A stretch of 64,000 bases of DNA from Platerodrilus igneus (GCA_036346225.1 JARFIW010001176.1:2121884-2185883); one strand, 5' to 3'; shown: positions 42,243 to 52,835, counted from the first letter of the stretch. The notes: generated by a model from the letters alone, not told the origin. Numbers and translations are program-made.

Positions 42243-43347
42243 TTAAAAAATGTCAATACATACCCCATCACTTTCATCAATTATTAAGCCTGGAGAATCC
42301 TGCGTAACAAAAGTATCATCACTCGTGAGCATGTTGGCTGCCTGTTCAAACAAATCTTCAGGATTGATAAACGTAGAATTCTGTAGACTCTCTCCAACAT
42401 CTTCATTAAGCGAACTACTTAATTTCTGAACCAGATCACGTGGTAATTCTTCAATTTTAATATCAAAATCAGGAATAATAGAATTTATAACGGCACTACT
42501 TTCTTCACTTTCTTTAAATTTATCGTTACACATATCACGTAATACTTTAGAAAGATCTGATCGCTTTTGCCGCGTTATTTGTTGAATTGCGAAGTCATAA
42601 CCCGATGGCCCCGATTGATTAACAATATTAAATTTCTTATTATAACTTAAATTGCATATATGATTTATAATTTTTTCGTGTATTTCCTCTAAGTTTAATG
42701 TCGTTTGTGGCTGTTTATGTTGTTTTTTACATTTACTATTACGTACCATTACGGATTCTTCTTGAATACACTTGTCAGTATCGTCCTCAATCGTACTTAT
42801 AATATTCAAGTCGGATTCACTATGAAAACTAACGTTACTGTTTAAATTAATATCATTTAAACCGCCTTCCAATTCTAATTCACGTTTTAATAATGCACTT
42901 TTTTCACTTATCTCTCGTTGCATATATTCTTCTGATCCTGGTAGTGGTGATGGCGTTCTTGGCGGTGTTCGAAAACGTGGTGGTGATAAAAACGGTTTGT
43001 CCTGTGTAAGTTGTGGAATGTCAAGATACGAGTCATTTGTAAAAGACTGCTGCTGATCTCTATACGGAGGCCATTGTTGTTCATTTACATATGGCTGAAA
43101 CCTGTAAAATACACAATGTAAAAATAGGTTTAAGTTTAATTAGTCGTTACATTTGATTAAAGTTACCACGTCCTCCTCTTGGAGTAATGCCTCTTCGAGG
43201 GCCGCCAAAAAATGAAGGAGGAGGACTAAAACCATAGCCACCACGTAAATGTCCATTAGAGTTACCTCTCCAACCTCGACCTGGAGTTCGTGGGCCATAA
43301 CTTCCACCACGATTACCATTCCAGAAAGCATTAAAACTCATTATCAC
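42243..43347 (-). CDS. Candidate host gene: RGG/Pro-rich N-terminus protein, partial (further 3' exon likely)
   Basis: Exon 1 is 43341-43151 (start MSFNAFW; an upstream in-frame Met exists at 43347). It is Gly/Arg-rich: NRGGSYGPRTPGRGWRGN and GGPRRGITPRGGRG. A 49-bp intron, 43150-43102, runs from GTAACG to TTTTACAG. It joins GNFNQ-M to FQPYVNEQQWPP in frame, and the reading continues through a Pro-rich stretch (PFLSPPRFRTPPRTPSPLPG) into an acidic, Ser-rich region without stops to 42249. There DESDG is followed by GTATGT, a donor consensus, so at least one more exon should follow at lower coordinates. RGG boxes commonly bind RNA or mediate assembly. I do not recognise the family. Mobile elements surround but do not interrupt it, and its codons are unbroken, unlike its neighbours. 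Confidence 0.7.
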
Positions 43348-43618
43348 AGCATAATATAGACTTTCGGCTTAATTTAATTGTCTATACTTAAAATATTTCA
43401 TATAAAACACATATTGAAAGATATCAATATTGCTATTGTAATGTCAAAGCCTATAATTCTGATTCAACCAATACAACTTTAATGGGAAATGTGCATCTTT
43501 AAAATCGATAAATATACAATAGCATATGATAATATTCCATTTAACAAGTTACTATTTGGCTTTGCTTATTTATTATACGTACTGAAGCGCTAAATGCTTT
43601 GACTTTTAGGGCGATATA
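43348..43618. other. Likely promoter and 5' UTR of the RGG gene
   Basis: 270 bp upstream of the first exon, without repeats or coding. A plus-strand open frame begins at 43619, so the segment could serve both directions. No clear TATA box is assigned. Confidence 0.35.
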
Positions 43619-43861
43619 ATGACAGTAGCATCTGTCAAATACATAACCATAAAAATCAGATTAAATATTCAATTTTATAACATATATAGAAAAGCATTTT
43701 GGGGAATATCAGAAATATTAATTAACAAACACGAATATTCATCTTGTTATAAAATTTTCAAAATATATCCAAAAATAAATATGTATGTACACTACCTACA
43801 ACGTAGAATTAAGAAAGCGTTAAGCCAAATAATAAATCTAGTAATTTCAACTACCAATTAG
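43619..43861 (+). CDS. Hypothetical small protein, doubtful
   Basis: An 80-codon frame divergent from the RGG gene: starts MTVASVKYITIKIR, Tyr/Ile/Lys-rich, ends just before the pogo element. No family recognised. AT-rich DNA of this length often yields such frames by chance, so this is a weak call, listed only because it lies in the least repeat-laden part of the window. Confidence 0.2.
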   Translation: MTVASVKYITIKIRLNIQFYNIYRKAFWGISEILINKHEYSSCYKIFKIYPKINMYVHYLQRRIKKALSQIINLVISTTN

Positions 43862-44038
43862 AAGGAGTATGCTTTAACGACAGCATACCTCTATTAATAA
43901 TACCGTATTTTCTCGAATCTAATGCGCCATCGAATGTAATGCGCAGCTCGTTTTTGATGTGCAAGATTTACAATTTTAATATTTTCCCGAATCTAATGCG
44001 AGTCACCTACATCACAACAATAATTAGGTAATAGAAAT

Positions 44039-45600
44039 CTAGGTACTACATTTCTTAAAGGACTTTTCAATGAGATTGTCTGGAATATTTTTCCAAGCTA
44101 CTGAAATCCAATGCGAGACAGTATCGGGCGAGGCACGTTTGATTTTCAAGGTCGAGATCAGTTCACGATTTGGATCGCATAACCACTTATCGTACTGGTC
44201 TCGAACTTTATTTTTAAATGATTTATTTACGCTGACATGTAGTCGTTGTAAAATACACGTCATACCTCCTGGAATGTCAACGAGTGTTGTGTTCCTATCA
44301 GACATTTTTTTACCTTGGTCAATCATATGGCATTAAAAGGAGTCTAAGCAGAGCATCGATGGGGTATTGAGAAGAGCGCTAGGTCGCTGACCCCACACAT
44401 TCGTAAGCCATTCCAGCATTAGGTCCTCAGTCATCTACCCTTTCTCCTGGAATCGCACAATTACATCACTGGGGTAGAAATGGCAAGTTGTTTTATTTTT
44501 TGGTGACGTTTTTTTAAAATAAAAATGGAGGAAGCTTATTGCCATCTGCCGTAATGCCCAGCATTACGCTAATCCGCTGCTTTTCGCATCCACTCGTCCT
44601 TATTCGTACCTCTTTTGCGCCTTTCTCTTTAATTGTGTAATTGCTTGTCATATCAAACCAAATTGGTGTCTCATCCGCATTACCGATCTGTGCTAGTCGA
44701 TAATTGACCTTTTGTCGAAGCTTAATTACATGACGATTGAAAATTAAGTAATTTTTTTTCGAAATTGGAAGGGAGTTTTTGACATACAGTCGTTCGCCGC
44801 CTCAATGACAGTCCAGTTCTTCTCATGAAATGCTAAGCCCAACCACGACTACACTTAAACACATTACGCGGTATTTTCAGGTCGGCAGCCACTTCAGAAG
44901 CTTTACGTTGTATTATTTTACTAGTCACGGGTAGTCCATGACTTCTACTCTCAATAACAAATTCTAGCACTTTGGTGTCAACTTGGGGATGTCTTCCTCG
45001 CTGAGGCCCTATTAGTTTTTTTCTTGATGTCCGACAAGAAAAAATTGCTGTTTTATTCTGCCGCCATAACCCAATGTTGCTCTCTGCTATGCTAAACTCT
45101 CTTGCAGTTTGCCGGTGTCCATGTCGTTCAAGGCGGCTCCGTGGCGTAGTGGTATGTGTGTGACTACTACGCCCAAGGTCCCGGGTTCGAATCCCGACAC
45201 GGTCCGCTTGAAAAATGTTAGGCGAGCATTTTTCACAAAAATACACCCTCGTTCGGATGAGAGGTAAAATGGAGGTCCCGTGTGTAAGTGTTGTCACGCA
45301 CGTTAAAGATCCCTACCTTGATTGGAACAGCAAGGGTTCGGCAAAATTCAAAATTTTCCAGGTAACAAAAACTCGTTTCCTGGCCAGTGTAGTACCTTCG
45401 GGTGGAGCATTGGAAAATCACATGTAATGTCCATGTCGTTCAGCATGCAAAATAATCTTTCTCTTGAAACTGGCTTCATACGACACTCTTCTCTGTTTTC
45501 GGTTCATATTGAATGAAAACAATACCTAGTATAGGTCGTAGGTGCACTACAACAGGCTACTCTCTACAATACGATACACGAATACGAATTATGCGTCTTC
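44039..45600 (-). pseudogene. pogo/Tigger (jerky/CENP-B-like) transposase, broken
   Basis: Minus-strand reading, in several frames. A DNA-binding N terminus, RHGHRQTAREFSIAESNIGL and HPQVDTKVLEFVIESRS (CENP-B type helix-turn-helix), runs to about 44835. DDE domain: IGNADETPIWFDMTSNYT (about 44690), SVMLGITADGNKLPPFLF, then SMLCLDSF near 44350 and MTCILQRLHVSVNKSFKN near 44250. The third catalytic position, usually LD in ILQPLDVSIN, reads LH, so the active site is lost. Stops interrupt the middle and the SINE splits the N-terminal part. The C terminus ends FKKCST at 44039. Confidence 0.88.
45131..45428 (+). mobile_element. Full-length tRNA-derived SINE with 14-bp target duplication
   Basis: 298 bp between two exact copies of GTCCATGTCGTTCA (45117-45130 and 45429-45442). 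The head is tRNA-like, with box A GTGGCGTAGTGGTA and box B GGTTCGAATCC, so pol III would transcribe it. The body includes GAAAAATGTTAGGCGAGCAT, CGCACGTTAAAGATCCCTAC and CTGGCCAGTGTAGTACC. There is no poly(A) tail; it ends CACATGTAAT. A partner LINE would supply reverse transcriptase. The exact duplication shows a comparatively recent insertion into the pogo element. Confidence 0.93.
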
Positions 45601-46129
45601 TACAGTACGTCTACTATAAAGGTTAAATTATCGAACTCGCGGTTGGGAACAAACTGAAACTGAGGTAGCAGGTTATCAGTTGTTCCCTCTTAAATTCTAT
45701 GAACAGTATGACTCATCAGTAAGATAGTGAATAGGCAGTTTCTCCAATCTACTACAAACAGGATATAAACATCCTGTTGGGTCAATTACTCATATTTGTT
45801 GATTTTTACTATTACCATGTATCAATACTCAGTATTTATAGTTAATGTCAACAAACATCCAATGTAGTTCGTTACATAAAATAAATATCTGTCTGTCTGC
45901 CTGTCATCTATAAATAAATTAATTAAAATTAAAATTATAAATACATAGTATCGTTTTGCTAGGTATACTAACAGCAGTTAATTATTCTAACATACGCATT
46001 AAATATGGTTTCAATTAAATCTGCAGAAAATATACGATTTTAGGGCGACATCGATTCTAATACGCACCCTAAATTTTGAAACTAAAAATGGACACAAAGG
46101 ATGCGCATTAGATTCGAGAAAATACGGTA

Positions 46130-48340
46130 TTTCTTCGATAAACCTGCTTTATGATTACTCTATCACATTTTATTTTGGTATCAAATGTACACTACCTGTA
46201 GCCGACAGGCTTCCACAGCAGACACCAGAAATAACACTAGATTAGGGTCAGCTTATGTTGATAAGGAGCAAGATGACTATTAAAACAAACATTAGTTATT
46301 CATTGCGTATAAATGGTTATTTAAATATGTTAAATACATTGATGTATAGAAACCTATAGTCAAAATCACAAAAGAAGACGATCACATGGTTATTGCTTGA
46401 ATGTAGAAAACACGCTGTAAGTGTAATAAAAAACGGGGGTAATTAAAACTTTTTGTAAGTTTATTACCCTTTATCCTCGTGACTATCAGCTATATACTAA
46501 AACTCTCTATTTTTAATCTGATATCACTAGGTCGAGATTTTCTTCTTTATACTCCAAGCCCAGGGTAATGTCAGATGGAAAACGGCTTTAGACAAAGAAA
46601 ACTCTTAGGGGTTAAACGGCTAGTAGAGTGTTAGCTCTGGGTAGATCATGAGCATGGGTCATGGGTGGATAATCGACCAAAAATATTTTTAATAGGCGCC
46701 ACCGTATTTTTAATACAAGTGCCAACAAAATTTAACTGTGTTTGTATAAGGGAATGCGGAAACCTTATCTTAACACCACTATCATAGCCATAAAATTTGA
46801 ATTTCACTCTTTATCACACACTTACCAAAACCTCAACCACCAGATGTCAAACAGTTGTCTCAGCTTTACCTGTGAACAAACAAAAACACCACATGGACAC
46901 CATTTGTGTCCTCAAAAGCATATGCCCAAAAATATAATAAGTGACTTTAAACATCTGTGAAATACTAAAGGGATTCATTTTCATTACTCTGTCTTTTTAC
47001 TTAATGAGGGTTTGCTCTAGTTTTTTTTTTTTCTAATTTAAATGTTGAATAATAAAACTTCTTTCAAAGGAAACAAAATGAATTCTATTTATATGTAGAA
47101 ATCTGATTAAATACATGTGACTGCAATATATATATTTACTATCTTGTCTTAAAAATTTTTATAAAAAGAATTTTAGTGAAGTTTAACCTTCAAAATAAAT
47201 ATGTATTAATTGATCATTTCTATAAAATTTAGTTTAAGCAAACATGTAATAATTTATTAGATCATAACACATGAATTTATTTTTACTTATAATCATTGAA
47301 GCGCTTCCTTGACCATTTACAACAAAGATTGATCATCAGAAAAATAGCGATCATAAAATGCAACTACTCAAATTTAACTGTAATCTACACAAAAAATATA
47401 CACGAATTTCAACACCAATAAAAAGCTTTTACATGACCTGACTGTTTTTAACCAAAATGTGAAAATTAAATCAAGACTGCATCTGGCGTCTAGATTAGGA
47501 AACAGAATCTATACTATGTTTTTTTTTATCTGACATAAGTTGTCATTTTAAATATCTTAAAACACATAGTATGCGTGTACAAATAACTGACAAACTAGAT
47601 ATTTATTCGGTGTGTTATTAACTTTAAAAAACTACTTTTTATTTGTGTTACTCTAATATTCAACGTAGCAAATCTCATAATAATTTACTATACTTTCAAA
47701 GTTACGGAAAGTTTCAAACACTCACGTGTATCCAAATAAATTGCAGGTGCAAAATCATGACGTCAGCTGTTGTATTTTTCCAGCGTATTAATCATCTGTA
47801 AGTTTGAAGTACCAAGATTCTTTGTATAATAAACCATTTCTATACGGCGTATTAAATAGATAGAACGAAACCATAACTGCCTGCTTTAAATTATTGCGAC
47901 GAAAATTTATTATAATTTAACATTGAAAATTGTTGTTGTAGATATGTCCATTAGATATTGCACAACTGTCTTAAATGATGTATATTATCGTTCCATGTTC
48001 TCAACTCAAGCTCTTCTTCCTGACTCTATTAGACGCCTCGTGTTTTAGTCGGGACATCTTGACTTTTATCTCTAGTCTACAAAAAGCGACTTCACTCTCG
48101 GACGTTTGAAACAAAAGTGCTGATAATTAACTGGACAACGCTTGGTAACAAGCCTCAGAATATATATCTTCTAGAATCTATGTGTTATTATGAACATTAT
48201 ACTTTAATTTTTATTGGCTGAATATTTACGAATTAAATGCTTTAAAATTTATCTGTTTTATTATTAATTTATTAGGCTTGGTGTAACAAGAAAAAAAATA
48301 CGTTACAACGCATTTACATTTAAGATTATATTGTCGAAGG
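46130..48340. other. Long AT-rich region without recognised genes
   Basis: About 2.2 kb. The plus-strand frame at 46742-46960 shows no family features. No inverted-repeat ends, microsatellites or RT motifs were seen. It may contain introns or distal exons of an unrecognised gene. Confidence 0.4.
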
Positions 48341-48410
48341 CTTTCAAGGCCGGAGTCATTATAAATATTTATGGTTCCGGGATGGGACCGTGTCTTTTTA
48401 TAAACTAATA

Positions 48411-48452
48411 TCGACGTTTCGCCCATTTTCGTAAGGGGCTTTATCAAGACAA
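48411..48452 (-). ncRNA. Degenerate hammerhead-like motif (left arm)
   Basis: Minus strand: CTTGATAAAGCCCC-TTAC-GAAAATGGGCGAAACGTCGA. GAAAC and the helix II arms are kept, but CTGATGA is changed to CTTGATAA, so catalysis is not expected. Confidence 0.4.
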
Positions 48453-48945
48453 AAAAGAAAATGAAATATAAATATAAAATAATGATAATAAAAATAAGAA
48501 TGATAAAATATGAATTAGACAAGTGTAAATAGTATAAAAAGTAGAAGAGTTACTTCTGAACTAGCACTCAGCCCATTTAAGCCAAAAGGTGTCTTGTGGC
48601 AAAGTACCTGTTGAAAGTAGCGAAAGTGGTGGTTTATATAGGGCGAGAACTTGATGCTTAAGTGATCATGAATAGAGTCACACTCCTCTCTATTCATGAT
48701 CACGCAAGCATCAAGTTCTCACCCTATATAATCCACCACTTTTGCTAGTTTTACCTGTTACTTTGCCACAAGACACCTTTTGGCTTAAATGGGCTATGAG
48801 TCTGCTAGTTCAGAAGTAACTTTTCTACTTTTTATACTATTTACACTTGTCTAATTAATATTTTATCATTCTTTTTATTATTATTATTTAATTGTAATTA
48901 ATTTAATTTAATTTAATTTAAATTTAATTTAATTTAATTTAAAAC

Positions 48946-49488
48946 AAGTAATAATAAACGTCTTTATTATTCACTGTTCACAAGTCTAATAAACAGTATA
49001 TGCCTTATTTATATATGTTTTCAGTCCACTTAACAATGAAGCACTATTACACTAGTGAATTTACAAGCACTAATTTCTTCTTAAACTAACTTCTTTACCA
49101 TAGGTCCATTAACAACACTAACACAACTATTTGTTTATACACTTCTATTTATTTATGTATACTACAAGCTGCATGTACATTAGACACAGCATATAACATT
49201 TATGTATACATCTAAAAGCTCTAACTACGATTACTTTACAACGTTATAATTTATATTAGACATTCTAGTATAGACTGACTCTTGCATTTCTTAGCGGTCT
49301 TATATATACTCAGATTTAAAGATATGACTCATCTTCTGGTAATTACGAGAAACTTCCCGGTCTGGCGAGAATGACAGTGCTGGCGGCGTTTTGTGTGTTT
49401 GATTTCTAGAAGCATTCTAGAATCCTGAAGACTATGCAGACCCTACAACGCTTGTGTGTTTGACGGGTTGCCTAATAGTAGCTCGCAA
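48946..49488 (-). repeat. Solo LTR, family F, copy 1
   Basis: In minus-strand sense starts TGTTGCGAGCTACTATTAGG at 49488 and carries a TATATATAAGACCGC promoter (about 49308-49294) and an AATAAAGA polyadenylation signal (about 48969-48962). Its 3' end has been replaced by an (AATTT)n run (48890-48945). Compare 51188-51719, which is complete. TG...CA ends, TATA box and AATAAA in this order define an LTR. Confidence 0.75.
49294..49310 (-). promoter_or_regulatory. TATA box of family-F LTR
   Basis: GAGTATATATAAGACCGC on the minus strand, present again at 52425-52441 in the rearranged copy. Confidence 0.55.
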
Positions 49489-49511
49489 CATTATATTGAT
49501 ATTTCATTTTC

Positions 49512-49560
49512 TTTTTTGTCTGATGAAGCCCCTTACAAAAGTAGGCGAAATGTCGACCTT
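49512..49560 (+). ncRNA. Hammerhead-ribozyme-like motif (right arm)
   Basis: CTGATGA at 49520-49526, helix II GCC..TAC-AAAA-GTA-GGC (49528-49546), GAAA at 49547-49550, then TGTCGAC with the potential cleavage triplet GTC. All invariant core bases of the two conserved strands are present. Helix III would be minimal. The context is Penelope-like terminal sequence, where minimal hammerheads are known. Confidence 0.55.
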
Positions 49561-49655
49561 AGTTTATAAAAAGACACGGTCCCAACCCGGAACCATAAAT
49601 ATTTATACATTCAAGATGTTTCAATTTTATTACGAGTGTAATAAAGATAGCAAGT

Positions 49656-50340
49656 TGTTACGTGCCGAAATCGGCACTAGATTTTATCAATTAAGTTTTA
49701 ATTTGCAAGAATTTCGAGCCATAAATTTAAAAGGACGTGTGCGTATTTCAGTCACTTCAGACAGTGCGTTTGCGCCAGATTGCGCCGACGTGGTGTGCCA
49801 AGAAGGGAGTGGTAGATTTCCGATATACGTGTCTGGGCTGGTGATCGAGACGCCATCAAGGGTAGTTATCTTTATGCCGTATCGCATCGTGTCTTTTTTG
49901 TTATGTAGGTTCCTTGCCTTATTTTTGATTATCGTTCCTTAAACCAGTTCCTTGTCGTACCTCTACATACAAATAGGAAGAAGACAACTAAATTTGGATT
50001 CGACCAGGGCCGACCAATCACCCACGCCCGAGAAGATCAGCGAAGCCGCCGCCGACATCATGGAGTAATTCTGCAAGAAGCCCTGCAATTTATGTAAGTA
50101 GCATTTTCGTTTCCTTTTTATGTAATGTAGTAATTTTATATAATTGCGTGACGTAATCTTTTATTTGCGCGTCAAATCGTAATTATCTATCATTGCTACC
50201 AACTGACTGTAGTGGCTCGCGTACCTCGCCGACGGGGGTATAATAAACTAAGGGAAATGTGTTTTACATCCGCCGCAATAATTTTCATACGCAATTGATT
50301 TGTACTGAATACAAATAAAGCAATTTTTATATCTTATGCC
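49656..50340 (+). repeat. Solo-LTR-like sequence, family S, copy 2
   Basis: Begins TGTTACGTGCC...GGCACTA and aligns patchily with 36761-36075: ATTATCGTTCC then GTACCTCTACATACAAATAGG, the donor ATG|TAAGT-like string (GTAAGT at 50094-50099), GCTACCAACTGACTGTAGTGG, and AATAAA near 50319-50326. The open frame at 49454-49942 crosses the boundary of two elements and is meaningless. The right end is not fixed. Its GC-rich tract at 50010-50060 is shared in position, not sequence. Confidence 0.5.
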
Positions 50341-50534
50341 CAAACTGTTTCGTATTCATACAGACATTTAACTGATTAGAGTGGTATTTTAAATTTGACG
50401 GTAATAATATTTTAGCCTCATCTGTTATTATACCCTAACTCTACTTATGTCGTATTTAACACGCTTACTCATTTTTGTTTATTTGTTTATCTTTCTCGTT
50501 CATTTTTTATAAAACAGTTGTAATTAGAACTCAC

Positions 50535-52040
50535 TAACTATTAAAATGCCAGCCAAAGGTACGACTTTGAGGACGCAAGCTCAACAGTTGTTAAGAAACA
50601 AGAAAAGCAGCATGGCGGTCCTTTAATTTCAGTAGAAACAGTACAAGAGGTAAACATTTTAGCATAAACAATTGTATTTTTATTAATTCTATACATATTA
50701 GAGGGTAGCTACAGCTCCGCAAATTAGTGTCAGCACTATTACTCGGGTGAGATCAAGAAGGATGACCAATCCCATTGTATGCAGTCCTGAGAAAAAAGAT
50801 CTAGAAAGAAAACCAAAATTGTAGATCTTCTAGGCAGCATCCAAATGAACATCAGAGATACTTTGCAGACAATGTATGACCAAAGTAAGTTATATAACTC
50901 TTAAAACAAGTCATAGTTTAATGTTTATTATATGTAGAAAAACATGTAGCTGTTTAATTTTTGAATATGGAGCTTCGAGAAAAAGGTATAATCTTAAGTA
51001 ATAGCAGTTTGAACCATGAACCGCAGAGCTTTACTGGAAAAACCAAATATTGCTAGTTCCAGAATTAAATTTCTAAGAGCATATAAAGATAACCACTCCA
51101 ACATAAACCGACAAGTCATTTTTATGCACGAAACTTGGATATTTTCTAAAGGCAATCCATCAAAGTTGTGGCAAGGTGATGATGTTGTAGCGGACTACTG
51201 CTACCGCGTTTCTCTAATTTAAAACAAGTAATAACAAGAGTCTTTATTACTCACTGTTCACAAGTCTAATTAACGGTATATGCCTTATTTATAGATGTTT
51301 TCAGTTTAATTAGCAATGAAGCACTGACACACTAATGAATATACAAGCACTAATATCTTCTTAAACTAAATTCTTAACCTTAGGTCTATTAACAACTTTA
51401 ATACAACTATTTATTTAATACACTTTTGTCTATTTATGTATTCTACAAGCTGCATGTACATTAGACACATAATATAACATTTATGTATACTCTTGGACTT
51501 CCAAAAGCTCAACTACTTTTAGTTTACAACGATATAATTTATATTCGACATTCTGGTATAGACTAACTCTGTGCTTCATCATCGGTGTTATTTATATTAT
51601 GAATTAAAAAGGATGACTCATTCTCCAGTAATTGCTACAAGATTTCTCGAACCCTGGAGAATATACAGAGCCTACGGCGCTTGTGTGTTTGACGAATTGC
51701 CTAATAGTAGCTCGCAACAATATGAAAAGTGGAAGAAAACCAAGTAGTTATGATGAAAAACGCTTCGTGGTGGTTCATACTGGAACAGATGATGGATTCG
51801 TTAAAGGGGATTCTTTGTTGTTTACCTCTAAATCAAATAATAGTGATTATCATGGTGAAATGAATGGTTCAGTGGGTTACCAAGAGGTTGATAAACAATT
51901 TAGAAGAATCTTTGCTAATTGTGTTAGACAATGCACCGTATCATTCAACGTTATCAGTCAAAGTGCCAACTCATCGTGGGCGAAAGCCAATACAATTCAG
52001 TGGCTTACTACAAACAGTATTGTAGCGGGCTACTATTAAC
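50535..52040 (+). pseudogene. DD82E-like transposase with introns, interrupted by an LTR
   Basis: Plus-strand relative of the gene at 4.26-5.22 kb. It begins MPAKGTTLRTQAQQLLRNKK at 50545, has a frameshift, then a donor GTAAAC near 50650 and an acceptor near 50702 leading to RVATAPQISVSTITRV. The next exon has RALLEKPNIASSRIKFLRAY and IFMHETWIFSKGNPSKLWQG up to 51187. There a 532-bp solo LTR is inserted, and the gene resumes at about 51722 with SYDEKRFVVVHTG, DDGFVKGDSLLFTSKSN and DYHGEMN. The text decays before the second catalytic block. Its first catalytic Asp is changed (MHETW for LDETW). Dead. Confidence 0.75.
51188..51719 (-). repeat. Solo LTR, family F, copy 2 (complete)
   Basis: 532 bp. 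In minus-strand sense TGTTGCGAGCTACTATTAGG...GGTAGCAGTAGTCCGCTACA. Inserted between WQGDD and the following exon text of the DD82E-like transposase. Flanks ATGT and ATAT could be a mutated 4-bp duplication. AATAAAGA is present near its 3' end; the TATA region is degraded relative to the 52.4-kb copy. Confidence 0.8.
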
Positions 52041-52470
52041 CTGTTCACAATTTAGAACAAGTAATAGCAAAAGTTTTTATTATTCACTATTCATAAGTCC
52101 AATTAACAGTATATAGCTTATTTATAAATCTTTTCAGTCCAATTAACAATGAAGCACTATCACACTATATTTATTACCCTTTCGTCTATTTATGTATAAG
52201 CTGACGGTACAATGTGCACGTTCACATAACACAAATTTATATTGTTGCGAGCTACTATTAGGCAACCCGTCAAACACACAAGCGCTGTAGGCTCTGCATA
52301 GTTTCCAGGATTCGAGAATTCTTCTAGCAATCAAACACACAAAACGCCGCCAGCACTGTTTATTCTTAATGGACCGGGAAGCTTCTCGTAATTACTAGAG
52401 CATGAGTCATATCTTTAACTCAGAGTATATATAAGACCGCTTATGAATGTAAGAGCCAGTTGTTGCCCAG
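52022..52470. repeat. Two inverted halves of family-F LTRs joined at 52243
   Basis: 52022-52243 matches the 3' half of the LTR in minus orientation (TGTAGCGGGCTACT...). From 52244 the plus strand begins TGTTGCGAGCTACTATTAGG and reads the 5' half, including GAGTATATATAAGACCGC at 52425-52442. The two halves therefore point toward each other. This is a rearranged insertion, not two intact LTRs. Confidence 0.7.
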
Positions 52471-52474
52471 ACTC

Positions 52475-52825
52475 CGATGGGGTAACAGCTTACGTATTCC
52501 GACCACCGCTTTCGGGCGATCAAACGTGGGCAGCGGAACGGTGACGTCCTGAGGGAGTTCTCCATCTATGCGGGGTGCCGAGGAATGGGTACACAAGTGA
52601 AGTCGTCGGGGATGCACATCCGTCAGTCCTGTTTAGACGAGCTACCTGACGATGGAGCGGCCTGTAGCGAGTAGCCAGTCCTGTTAGGCAAAAACCACAG
52701 GCCAGTGGCCCCAGGATCCGGAATACCGTATAGTTGGGGGACAACTAAGGGGAAGATCCGAGAAACTGCCCACTGCAGAAAATCAAGAGGATTCCAGGAG
52801 CAGGTCTTTTGGGATCCAGTCCTAC
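52475..52825 (+). other. GC-rich 350-bp block of unknown origin
   Basis: Much richer in G and C than its surroundings, with CGGGCGATCAAACGTGGGCA, GACGTCCTGAGGGAG and CCACAGGCCAGTGGCC. No long open frame with a known motif. It resembles a LINE 5' untranslated region in composition. It follows LTR sequence and ends in the (TA)n tract where the Gypsy element begins. Confidence 0.35.
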
Positions 52826-52831
52826 ATATTT

Positions 52832-52835
<4 letters not shown>

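Larger units (their letters stand above)
43903..46127 (-). mobile_element. pogo/Tigger-type DNA transposon with 25-bp perfect TIRs
   Basis: Terminal inverted repeats CCGTATTTTCTCGAATCTAA... (43903-43927) and the exact complement (46103-46127), each next to TA (43901-43902 and 46128-46129). Subterminal repeats of the CGAATCTAATGCG word recur near 43985 and, weaker, near 46055. The transposase is on the minus strand and decayed. A SINE lies inside it at 45131-45428. Pogo-group elements target TA, as seen here. Confidence 0.93.
48362..49607. repeat. Large foldback of Penelope-like terminal sequence, right arm split by an LTR
   Basis: Left arm 48362-48677; right arm 48688-48885 plus 49491-49607. 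The loop is only about 10 bp (TCACACTCCT). Matching words include GGTTCCGGGATGGGACCGTG against CACGGTCCCAACCCGG, GTAAGGGGCTTTATCAAGAC against GTCTGATGAAGCCCCTTAC, and CACAAGACACCTTTTGGCTT against its complement near 48590. Arms are about 85-90 percent alike by eye. Each outer part holds a hammerhead-like core, as in Penelope-like terminal repeats. No RT or endonuclease remains. The interruption of the right arm is family-F LTR copy 1. Confidence 0.8.

Noticed and set aside
43140..43331. Alternative 63-codon frame in exon 1 of the RGG gene
   Set aside because: The frame used here gives a Gly/Arg-rich domain and splices in phase with exon 2; the alternative does not continue.
45131..45205. True tRNA gene
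   Set aside because: Has A and B boxes but does not close an acceptor stem, continues into a 220-bp body and is flanked by target duplications; SINE.
49454..49942. 162-codon plus-strand frame
   Set aside because: It crosses the boundaries of an LTR, a Penelope-like arm and a family-S repeat; no coherent protein.
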